Assembly (NCBI GenBank): GCA_902470455.1
Contig: CABRGI010000025.1
Location: forward strand, 1-8,972
Reading direction: 5' to 3'
DNA length: 8,972 bases
Source: an uncultured Parvimonas sp.
Lineage (GTDB): Bacteria; Bacillota; Clostridia; Tissierellales; Peptoniphilaceae
This document shows positions 1 through 6,108 of this stretch, in pieces. The translations under genes were made by a program, and so were the position numbers. The notes beneath the pieces are model-generated. The model made no database searches and was not told the origin of the DNA. It saw nothing but the letters and a program-made list of their open reading frames with translations. The first letter of the stretch is position 1. Each line of letters opens with the position of its first letter.

Positions 1-609
1 ACTAAATTGGAATATAAACCCTATAATCAATGTGTATTGGAGAGTTTACTAGATTTGGACGAATTAAATGATTTTTATCTAAACAAATTTACATCTTTAA
101 GAAATGATTTTAAAAGATTAAAAAGGATGAAAATGGAAGATAAGATTGATTGTATTCTCTATGAGCTAGGATATGGAGATTATTTGGATAGTTTTAATGA
201 CTTTTCCAATCTAAATTATAATCTAATCTTTGACTTGATAAAATATTTATCCAAAGATTTAAAAACTTTTGATGAATTTATTGAAAAATTAGACAATTTA
301 AAAGAATTACTTAAAAATGCTTCAAGTTCAAAATCCAATATATCAATTTCAACAATACATTCTTCAAAAGGTTTAGAATATGATAATGTATTTATAATGG
401 ACCTAATTGATGGAGAATTCCCACAAAAAAGCATATTAAATTCTTTTGATGAAAAATTATTAGAAGAAGAGAGAAGATTATTCTATGTTGCAATGACAAG
501 AGCGAGAAAAAGACTATTTTTGTATACAATAAAAGAAAGAAATAATCTACCTGTTGAACCTTCAATTTTCTACAATGAATTAAAAAATAAGAACCCCACC
601 CTTCCATGA
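1..609 (+). CDS. UvrD/PcrA-type superfamily 1 DNA helicase, C-terminal part (5' end outside window)
   Basis: The frame is open from the first base of the window, so this is the last 202 residues of a longer protein; no start codon is visible. Around visible residues 117-130 is STIHSSKGLEYDNV, the helicase motif V region of UvrD/Rep/PcrA enzymes. Around 155-175 is EEERRLFYVAMTRARKRL, motif VI with the arginines that contact ATP. Family members are ATP-driven 3'-5' DNA translocases in repair and replication restart. The region before motif V is Lys/Asp/Leu-rich and resembles the helical 2B-type insertion, but I cannot place it on a particular subfamily. Only about 30 residues follow motif VI, so the long C-terminal tail of classical PcrA is lacking. 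The last codons and the TGA stop lie inside a GC-rich palindrome, so the natural C-terminus may have been altered. It is convergent with ahpC. The helicase family call is secure; the exact orthologue is not. Confidence 0.85.
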   Translation, partial: TKLEYKPYNQCVLESLLDLDELNDFYLNKFTSLRNDFKRLKRMKMEDKIDCILYELGYGDYLDSFNDFSNLNYNLIFDLIKYLSKDLKTFDEFIEKLDNLKELLKNASSSKSNISISTIHSSKGLEYDNVFIMDLIDGEFPQKSILNSFDEKLLEEERRLFYVAMTRARKRLFLYTIKERNNLPVEPSIFYNELKNKNPTLP

Positions 610-653
610 TGCTTCGCATCAGGTGGGTACCCGGGAACCTTGTTGCTTCGCAA
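595..653. repeat. GC-rich nested palindrome (candidate dispersed palindromic repeat)
   Basis: This stretch is far more GC-rich than its surroundings. CCCACC (595-600) is complementary to GGTGGG (622-627). Between them TGATGC (607-612) pairs with GCATCA (616-621) around a TTC loop, leaving a six-base bulge (601-606). It is followed by a CCCGGG core (630-635) and a second small hairpin, TTGC (643-646) and GCAA (650-653), again with a TTC loop. Both hairpins share the heptamer GCTTCGC. The first hairpin has no T-run on the plus strand, so it is not a typical intrinsic terminator, although it could stop or protect the 3' end of the helicase transcript. The composition and shared loop are what one expects of a small dispersed intergenic repeat, but only one copy is in the window. 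Confidence 0.5.
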
Positions 654-654
654 T

Positions 655-682
655 AAAAAAGATCGGAATTAAATTCCGATCT
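655..682 (-). terminator. Intrinsic terminator of ahpC
   Basis: A perfect 10-bp inverted repeat (AGATCGGAAT at 660-669 and ATTCCGATCT at 673-682) with a three-base loop is followed on the minus strand by a run of six T (660-655). It starts 15 bases after the ahpC stop. There is no T-run on the plus-strand side, so it acts for ahpC rather than for the convergent helicase. Confidence 0.88.
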
Positions 683-696
683 AAAGTAATTTATAA

Positions 697-1260
697 CTAT
701 AATTTACCTACTAAGTCTAATCCTGGAGTTAAAGTTTCATCACCTGGTTCCCATCTAGCTGGACATACTTTATCTCCATGTTTTGCTACAAATTGTGCAG
801 CTTGAACTTTTCTTAATAATTCTTTTGCATTTCTACCAATTCCATTAGCATTTACTTCATAAAGAACTATTTCACCTTGAGGATTTACAACGAATGTTCC
901 TCTTAATGCTTGTCCTTCTCCTTCGATTAAAACACCGAATTGTTCTGAAAGAGCTAAAGCTCTATCTGAAATCATTGGATATTGAATTTTTCTGATAGTT
1001 TCAGAAGCATCCCACCAAGCTTTGTGAACAAATTCAGAATCAGTTGATACTGAATAAATTTCACATCCAATTGCTTTAAATTTATCATAGCTTAGTGCTA
1101 AATCTTCTAATTCAGTTGGACATACAAATGTAAAATCTCCAGGGTAGAAAAAGAAAACACTCCATTTTCCTTCTAAATCTTTGTTTGATACTCTTATTAG
1201 ATCTCCATCATAATATGCTGGAACATCAAATTCTTCAATTTTCTTACCGATTAAACTCAT
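697..1260 (-). CDS. ahpC: Alkyl hydroperoxide reductase subunit C, typical 2-Cys peroxiredoxin
   Basis: The 187-residue cytoplasmic peroxiredoxin reduces H2O2, organic peroxides and peroxynitrite. The peroxidatic cysteine is Cys47 in FFYPGDFTFVCPTE, and the resolving cysteine is Cys166 in the C-terminal KVCPA motif. Length and both cysteine positions match the enterobacterial AhpC layout (187 residues, Cys46/Cys165). The peroxidatic codon is TGT, so this is not one of the selenocysteine peroxiredoxins found in some glycine-fermenting anaerobes. I chose the ATG at 1260 because AGGAGGT lies just upstream and the conserved MSLIGK N-terminus begins there; a longer in-frame extension would run through the promoter. 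No ahpF is adjacent, so the electron donor may be the thioredoxin system or a distant gene. It has its own promoter and terminator and is a separate unit downstream of grdCD. Its likely role is to protect oxygen-sensitive selenoenzymes (inference from context). Confidence 0.96.
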   Translation of the reverse strand: MSLIGKKIEEFDVPAYYDGDLIRVSNKDLEGKWSVFFFYPGDFTFVCPTELEDLALSYDKFKAIGCEIYSVSTDSEFVHKAWWDASETIRKIQYPMISDRALALSEQFGVLIEGEGQALRGTFVVNPQGEIVLYEVNANGIGRNAKELLRKVQAAQFVAKHGDKVCPARWEPGDETLTPGLDLVGKL

Positions 1261-1302
1261 ATTAATACCTCCTATATTTGCCTTTTTTACTAAGACATAT
1301 TT

Positions 1303-1332
1303 ATTATACCACTTTTTAAAAACTTCAAACAA
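1303..1332 (-). promoter_or_regulatory. Probable sigma-A promoter of ahpC with extended -10
   Basis: On the minus strand the -10 box is a perfect TATAAT (1308-1303) preceded by TGG, giving an extended -10. Eighteen bases upstream is a weak -35 TTGTTT (1332-1327). The predicted start is near 1296, giving a leader of about 36 bases. The -35 overlaps the T-run of the grdD terminator. No PerR- or OxyR-type operator could be confidently recognised. Confidence 0.65.
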
Positions 1333-1357
1333 AAAAGAGAGCAAAAGCTCTCCTTTT
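1331..1357 (-). terminator. Intrinsic terminator after grdD
   Basis: On the minus strand GAGAGC (1352-1347), loop TTTT and GCTCTC (1342-1337) form a stem that can be extended by a G-U pair and flanking A-U pairs. It is followed by six T (1336-1331). It begins about 9 bases after the grdD stop and closes the grdCD unit before ahpC. Confidence 0.9.
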
Positions 1358-1365
1358 ATTTATAA

Positions 1366-2526
1366 TTAAGCAATATATCCCTCTTTTGATAAGATTTCTT
1401 TAGCTTTTTCAAGATTTGCATCATTAACCATAACAACAGGTCCAGTACAACCCATTCCAGTTTTTGCAAATATATTATTTTTCCACAAAGCAACCTTAGC
1501 ATCTTCAAGTTCAAGAATATCTATACCACCAATAGTAGCAGTAGCTTGTTCTTCAGCAGGACATTTAACTTCTTCTTCTGATTCAGCTTTTTTAGCTCCT
1601 GCAGAAGTAATTTTTTCTAAAATAGCTTTTAATCCTGCTTTATTAGCTTTTTCAAACTCTTTCTTTGAAACTTCTTTGATATTACCTTTAACTAATTGTC
1701 CGGCATAAGTCATTGCGTTAGCAATTACTGGGAAACCTGAAGCTCTTGATACTATAAGAACTAATCTTTCGTATCCTTCACCAATTCCAGGTCCATATCC
1801 ATAACCCATAGCTTCAAATCCACCACCAGTAGTGTATGATGAGAACACTTTCATCAATAGATTTCCTGTTAAAGTATCATTAACCATAACATCAGGAACT
1901 CCTTGTAATAAGTCATTTCCTCTCATTAATACTCCACCATCAGCTCTATTAGATTCAGCAAAGTTCATATCATATCCATTTTCTTTTAGTTCTTTAAATG
2001 CTCTTTCAACTGAAACTGCATTATCAACATTCAAAATTCCAACTGTTGGATTTTGAATTCCTAATGCTTTAGCAACTATAACTCCATAAATACCATTTTT
2101 AACCATACCTTCTACTCTATGTGCAGAAGAAGTACCAGTAGTAGTTGCAATAATCATTTCTTTCGCAGCAGCTGGAGTAACAACTCTACCTACAGTAGAA
2201 ACTCCAATTGGAAAACTATAATGCATTGTAACGCAGCCATCAACTTCTCCACTATCTAAAAGTGTTTCCATTTTTTTGTAACCTTCTTCTTCATTTGCAA
2301 CAACATATTGTTTTAATGAAGTATTAACTTCAGGTCCAATAATACAATATTCAACACTTTTATCTCTTGATTGAGCTAATTCAGCTCCTTTAACTACATT
2401 ATCTAATCCATGTTCACTGCCTAAAGTTGTAACAGCAATTCTTGGTCTTTTTCCAAATGCTCCAGTTTCTAAACCAGTAGCTATTTCTTCAAAGACATTA
2501 CCAATTACTTTTTTAATATCAGACAT
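1366..2526 (-). CDS. grdD: Glycine reductase complex component C, subunit alpha (GrdD)
   Basis: This 386-residue protein is one of two subunits of protein C, which takes the carboxymethyl group from the GrdA selenocysteine as an acetyl thioester and cleaves it with phosphate to acetyl phosphate. The fold family is PlsX-like phosphate acyltransferase. Cys360, in KTGMGCTGPVV near the C-terminus, matches the catalytic Cys359 described for the Eubacterium acidaminophilum enzyme; Cys98 (DGCVTMHY) is another cysteine in the N-terminal half. Glycine-rich stretches such as GGGFEAMGYGYGPGIGEGYE occur in the middle. The start at ATG 2526 is chosen over one seven codons upstream because AGAGGTGATTTC lies directly before it and the protein then begins MSDIKK. 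This ribosome binding site overlaps the grdC stop codon (10-base gap), suggesting translational coupling. An intrinsic terminator follows. Identification is very secure. Confidence 0.96.
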   Translation of the reverse strand: MSDIKKVIGNVFEEIATGLETGAFGKRPRIAVTTLGSEHGLDNVVKGAELAQSRDKSVEYCIIGPEVNTSLKQYVVANEEEGYKKMETLLDSGEVDGCVTMHYSFPIGVSTVGRVVTPAAAKEMIIATTTGTSSAHRVEGMVKNGIYGVIVAKALGIQNPTVGILNVDNAVSVERAFKELKENGYDMNFAESNRADGGVLMRGNDLLQGVPDVMVNDTLTGNLLMKVFSSYTTGGGFEAMGYGYGPGIGEGYERLVLIVSRASGFPVIANAMTYAGQLVKGNIKEVSKKEFEKANKAGLKAILEKITSAGAKKAESEEEVKCPAEEQATATIGGIDILELEDAKVALWKNNIFAKTGMGCTGPVVMVNDANLEKAKEILSKEGYIA

Positions 2527-2536
2527 GAAATCACCT

Positions 2537-4078
2537 CTATTCTTCAATTAAAGAAGATGCAAAATTTCTCATTGCTTCAGCAACTAATTTCTTAACTTCT
2601 TCCTTAGAAACTCTAGAGTTGTCTTCTAATTTACCTGAATTTCTTTCTAAAACAATTGATACACCGTCAAATAAGTTAGTCATTCTTCCTAAGAATAAAG
2701 AACCTTTACCAATAATCATAGCTCTATTTAGTTCTCCTGTAGTTAAGTCTTCACGACAGAATCCTAAATAAGGAACTCCTGAAGGAATATGTCCTTGTGT
2801 TGGAGCCCATCCTTCCATACCATGATTTTCAATAAAACTTGCAATTTCAGCTTTTTCTAATTGTTTTTTCATTACTCCTAATGCACCAATCATCTTGAAG
2901 TTTGCATTTGGAACATCTCCTGCTCCTGCAGGTTTAGTGATATCAGGATTTTGCATTTCTGCTGAGTATTTATCAACATCTTTAACTGTTAAATTAGCTT
3001 TTTCTAATGGAGCAGTAACTAATGCAGACATTACAGCTTGTGGTGATGAACCAGTTCCTACAGTATGTCTTCCAACTATATCAGTTCTTAATACAGGGTT
3101 AACTCCATCATTTTCAGAAATTAATGCAGCAAATCCACCGATACAATCTTCTAGTATTGGTAATCCTTTTTTAAGATGGTCTTTACCATTCATACCTAAT
3201 TTAGCTGTACATCCACCAGCTACAATAACAACATTCTTAAATGTTCCAGCATGAACATGAGAAGATGCAGTAATTAAAGTATGAGTTGGAGCAGCACAGA
3301 ATCCTCTTAAGTCAGAACCGGAAGCATTATCAAATCCTGCTAATTCTGCTATGGATTTTGCAAAGTTTCCTCCACCTCTTTGGTTCATATCTCCACATGC
3401 TTCTTCTGAACATTCAATAACATATTCAACTTCATTTGCATCTAAATTATTCTTAGCAACTAAATGTAAAGCAGCAAGTAATCCTGATGCCTTAGTAACT
3501 AAATTTTCTAACATAACATGAGCTGATAAGTTAACATCAACATCATGCGCTCTTGTAACAACACCTACTAATTTATCTTCAAAATATAAACCTTCAGCAT
3601 GGTTATCCATATGTCCTTCAAGTACAGATTGTTCAACACCTTCTTTTAATCTAGCTACTAATGCTTCACTTACTAATGGGTGTTTTTCCAAATCAGCTTT
3701 TACAGATTCAGTAAATTCTTTGTTAAGATAGACTAAATCAAAAGCATCACAAATCTTCATAAGACCAATAAATTCATGTTCAGGCATTATTTCGCCATAC
3801 TTACCATCTCTTGGAGCTCCAGATAAATATTTATCTGCATCTGACCATGGTTGTGGCACAGCCTTTAAATCTTCTGGTCTTTTGTTTCCAATATAAACTT
3901 GATTTGGTAAATAATTTAATACTTCTTCATATTTTCTAATATGATTTGGTATTTCCTTTAAATAATCTGAATCAGGATTTAACGCCTTTTCAGTAGTTTG
4001 AGTTGTTCCATTTTGAATTATCATGTCTGGTGCATGAACTAATACGTAAGAAGTTCCTTTTAATACAGGAAAATTCAT
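2537..4078 (-). CDS. grdC: Glycine reductase complex component C, subunit beta (GrdC)
   Basis: This 513-residue protein is the larger subunit of protein C and works with GrdD to form acetyl phosphate from the Se-carboxymethyl group on GrdA. The C-terminal half resembles the thiolase/FabH (ketoacyl-ACP synthase III) fold. Candidate catalytic features are Cys261 in RGFCAAPTHTL, Cys223 and Cys228 in ECSEEACGD, and the glycine-rich GGGNFA that follows. The start is ATG 4078, giving MNFPVLKGTSYVLVH, because a near-perfect AAAGGAGGT lies upstream. An in-frame ATG 20 codons earlier would add a hydrophobic stretch (AYMQYILCYLFF) and is rejected as leader sequence. The length agrees with the family (roughly 510 residues). 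It is the first gene of a unit separated from grdB by a terminator and its own promoter, and it is tightly followed by grdD. Confidence 0.95.
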   Translation of the reverse strand: MNFPVLKGTSYVLVHAPDMIIQNGTTQTTEKALNPDSDYLKEIPNHIRKYEEVLNYLPNQVYIGNKRPEDLKAVPQPWSDADKYLSGAPRDGKYGEIMPEHEFIGLMKICDAFDLVYLNKEFTESVKADLEKHPLVSEALVARLKEGVEQSVLEGHMDNHAEGLYFEDKLVGVVTRAHDVDVNLSAHVMLENLVTKASGLLAALHLVAKNNLDANEVEYVIECSEEACGDMNQRGGGNFAKSIAELAGFDNASGSDLRGFCAAPTHTLITASSHVHAGTFKNVVIVAGGCTAKLGMNGKDHLKKGLPILEDCIGGFAALISENDGVNPVLRTDIVGRHTVGTGSSPQAVMSALVTAPLEKANLTVKDVDKYSAEMQNPDITKPAGAGDVPNANFKMIGALGVMKKQLEKAEIASFIENHGMEGWAPTQGHIPSGVPYLGFCREDLTTGELNRAMIIGKGSLFLGRMTNLFDGVSIVLERNSGKLEDNSRVSKEEVKKLVAEAMRNFASSLIEE

Positions 4079-4153
4079 CTTAATTACCTCCTTTAATATA
4101 AAAAACAGATAGCACAGTATGTATTGCATATAAGCCAACTACCCTTACATAAT

Positions 4154-4182
4154 AGAATACCACTAAATTAAAAAGGTGTCAA
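4154..4182 (-). promoter_or_regulatory. Probable sigma-A promoter of grdCD
   Basis: On the minus strand there is a perfect -35 TTGACA (4182-4177), a 17-base spacer and a -10 TATTCT (4159-4154) preceded by TGG (extended -10). The predicted start is near 4148, giving a leader of about 70 bases before grdC. The -35 hexamer is built from the loop and 3' arm of the terminator hairpin after grdB, so the two elements overlap physically. Confidence 0.7.
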
Positions 4183-4200
4183 TACCTGACACCTTTTTTT
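4170..4200 (-). terminator. Terminator hairpin between grdB and grdC
   Basis: GGTGTC and GACACC (4175-4180 and 4188-4193) form a 6-bp core stem around a 7-base loop, extended by A/T pairs. On the minus strand five T follow (4174-4170); the plus-strand side also carries a T-run, so the structure is symmetrical. It begins about 10 bases after the grdB stop. It should end, or partly attenuate, transcription from the trxB promoter, and so separates trxB-grdEAB from grdCD. Confidence 0.85.
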
Positions 4201-4209
4201 ACTTAAAAA

Positions 4210-5517
4210 TTATTCAAATATTGTTTGTCCATCAACTTCAGTTGATAAAGCTTTTAATGCTTTTTTAACAATACCCATTCTTAATGCATATTCTTCTTCA
4301 TGGCTCAATTTAGGATTACCTAATGGATGAGGAATTGCTATAGCAGGAACAATTCTGTTAGCTCCTACTGTTAATGAAATTGGAGTTACAGTACATACAT
4401 GTACTACTGGAATTCCAGCTCTCTCAATTTCTTTTACCATCGTTGCACCGCAACGTGTACAAGTACCTCAAGTAGATGTTAATATAACTGCATCTACTCC
4501 ATCAGCAACCAATTCTTTGCTGTATTTTTCTGCAAATTCTTTTGCAGAAGCTACAGCTGTACCATTTCCTACTGTAGTATAGAAATATCTATGAAGACTT
4601 CCAAATTCACCCTTCTTTTCAAGTTCTCTTAAAACATCAACAGGTAAAACTCTATCTGCATCTTGGTTAGCATAAACAGGGTCATAACCACCGTGAGCAG
4701 TTTCCCATTCGCCTTCTTTAAGATCCATTACACCTTCAATATCATATTTACCATATTTTGAAGCTGATGAAGACTCAATATGATCCGGATTTCCATGAGG
4801 AACTATACCACCTGATGTTACTAGAGCGATTTTAGCTTTTGTAATATCTTTAACAGCTGGATTTGGATCTACTCTGTCAAAGTGTGGCATTGGAAATTCT
4901 GTTTCGAATTCCTCACCTTTTAACTTTTTAATCATCATATTTACAGCTCTCTTACCACCAAAATCTTCTCTAAATATGTTCTTTCTAACTCCTCTTTCAA
5001 TGTAACCTTCTTCAGCTGGAGAACCAATTTCTTCTCCTTTAACAAGTTTCATTGCAAGTGGAACCATTTTGCTTACAGCATCTTTCATACCTGCAGCACT
5101 ATTTTTAGTTGAAACTATATATATGCTCTTTTTGAACATATCTGCACCTGGGTTTTCAATATACATACCAGTTAAAGCCGGAATACCCAATTCATTTTGA
5201 ACAGCTTCAGTAATTGTACCAGCAGCAACTCCATAACGACCAGCATTAAATGCAGGACCTGCTATGAATAAATCTGGATTATACTTTTTAACCATTTCTA
5301 AAACTTCTGCTTTAGCTTGGTCCATATTTTCACCAAAATAGCTGTCTCCGCAGATAACTGTAGCAACTATTTCAGCTTCACCCTTAAAACCGGCATTTAA
5401 TGCTAAACCAGGTCCAATTTTTTCTTCTCTGACTTCTGGTTTATAATCTGCCTTTTCTTCTCCACCTATACCAGCAAAGAATTGGTTTATATAGTGAACT
5501 ACTCTTAATTTTTCCAC
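4210..5517 (-). CDS. grdB: Glycine reductase component B, selenoprotein subunit GrdB (selenocysteine at in-frame UGA)
   Basis: GrdB (435 residues) together with processed GrdE forms the glycine-specific protein B, which activates glycine and hands a carboxymethyl group to GrdA. The TGA at 4470-4468 is residue 350. It is read as selenocysteine because the frame continues without a break into conserved sequence, TSTUGTCTRCGATMVKEIER, giving a U350-x2-C353-x2-C356 motif, and then AGIPVVHVCTVTPISLTVGAN to the true TAA. Annotated conventionally, it would appear as two genes (a 5' part ending at 4468 and a fragment starting at an internal Met). The start is taken as GTG 5517: AGAGGTGAT lies 6 bases before it, and the protein then begins MEKLRVVHYINQFFAGIGGE, as family members do. 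A GTG three codons earlier sits inside that ribosome binding site. Residue 350 is, from memory, the usual Sec position. A hairpin right after the UGA is the likely SECIS. The gene lies 53 bases after grdA. Confidence 0.95.
4441..4455 (-). promoter_or_regulatory. Candidate bacterial SECIS hairpin of grdB
   Basis: On the minus strand CGTTGC, loop GGT and GCAACG form a perfect 6-bp stem with a 3-base loop that begins with G. The loop starts after 18 bases following the UGA codon. Both the loop G and the spacing fit the general bacterial SECIS model, in which an apical loop with an early G lies roughly 16-37 bases downstream. Outer bases TAC/GTA may extend the stem across an internal loop. It would bind the specialised elongation factor SelB and let tRNA-Sec decode UGA. 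Confidence 0.75.
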
Positions 5518-5530
5518 ACTAATCACCTCT
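5518..5530 (-). promoter_or_regulatory. Ribosome binding site deciding the GTG start of grdB
   Basis: The minus strand reads AGAGGTGATTA directly before GTG 5517. AGGTG is 6 bases from that GTG, but it contains the upstream in-frame GTG (5526), which therefore cannot be the start. The same AGAGGTGATT string precedes grdD. Confidence 0.75.
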
Positions 5531-5532
5531 CT

Positions 5533-5552
5533 ATCATATATTTATATATGAT
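5533..5552 (-). other. AT-only hairpin in the grdA-grdB gap
   Basis: A perfect 8-bp inverted repeat, ATCATATA and TATATGAT with a 4-base loop, occupies the middle of the gap between the two selenoprotein genes, two bases upstream of the grdB ribosome binding site. On the minus strand no T-run follows it, so it is not a terminator for the operon. It might affect mRNA stability or access to the grdB start. Confidence 0.5.
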
Positions 5553-5570
5553 TTTTTTCTTAATTACAAA

Positions 5571-6035
5571 TTATAATGAATTTCTAATTTCACTTACAGC
5601 TTCAATGATAGCATCACAGTCAAGAACCATTTCCATCATACCAATTTGGTCATCATAAACTGATTCATCAACTTCTGCTTTAAATTCAGGTTCAACTGCG
5701 TGATATACTTTAAGTCCTAACTGAACTCCTGCTAATGGACCTGCAAAAGTAGGGTCTCCTGTAGTTACAGTTTCAGCTGCTAATGCTGCTGATTCTGCTT
5801 CAGATGCTCCTAAAAGAACTAAACAATTTTCTACACCGTATTTTTCTGCTAATTCTTTTACCCTTCTTTGATTTTCTAAGTCCATTGCTCCTGCTGCAGT
5901 TCAGACAAAACATTCAGTTGCTGAAAATACTATTTCTGCAGGAGTTGTAGCGACACATTCTTCCATAGCTGGTCCTGGTATACCATCTCTATCACCGATT
6001 ATGATTACTTTTGTATTTTCTGTAAAAAGTGCCAT
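5571..6035 (-). CDS. grdA: Glycine/sarcosine/betaine reductase selenoprotein A (selenocysteine at in-frame UGA)
   Basis: GrdA (154 residues) is the small acidic selenoprotein shared by glycine, sarcosine and betaine reductases. Its selenolate accepts the carboxymethyl group from protein B and passes it to protein C; afterwards a Se-S bridge with the nearby cysteine is reduced by thioredoxin. The TGA at 5903-5901 is residue 45 in the diagnostic motif ECFVUTAAGAMDLEN (Cys42-x-x-Sec45). Sequence on both sides of it is conserved: IIIGDRDGIPGPAMEEC before it, GDPTFAGPLAGVQLGLKVYH and QIGMMEMVLD after it. Conventional annotation would start at the internal Met51 and lose the active site. The start ATG 6035 gives MALFTENTKV, with AAAGGATG upstream at somewhat long spacing. 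Length is close to the family's roughly 155-160 residues. I found no strong canonical SECIS hairpin after this UGA, unlike in grdB. The identity is essentially certain. Confidence 0.96.
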
Positions 6036-6108
6036 ATCGCTAACACATCCTTTCTTAATTTTTATTTTCGTTTAATTTTATATAATATTCCATTTTTGTT
6101 AATAGATT

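Noticed and set aside
622..640. KpnI/SmaI-like string resembling a cloning-vector polylinker
   Set aside because: Only GGGTACCCGGG matches; the flanks do not continue as a polylinker and the string is part of a symmetrical palindromic structure, so a natural repeat is more likely.
585..640. T-box leader motif (GGGTGG near ACC on the minus strand)
   Set aside because: The T-box core TGGNACC is not present in exact form, there is no downstream aminoacyl-tRNA or amino-acid gene, and the position is between convergent genes.
623..805. Small plus-strand open frame overlapping the ahpC 3' end
   Set aside because: It runs through the palindrome and terminator and then antisense to conserved ahpC codons; no recognisable product or ribosome binding site.
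4210..5517. grdB as a broken gene or two separate genes
   Set aside because: The single TGA sits exactly at the conserved selenocysteine position with conserved sequence on both sides and a SECIS-like hairpin; it is a recoded gene, not a pseudogene.
5571..5885. A short gene starting at the internal Met of grdA
   Set aside because: It would lack the nucleotide-like N-terminus and the selenocysteine motif, and no ribosome binding site precedes that Met; the frame upstream through TGA is clearly GrdA.
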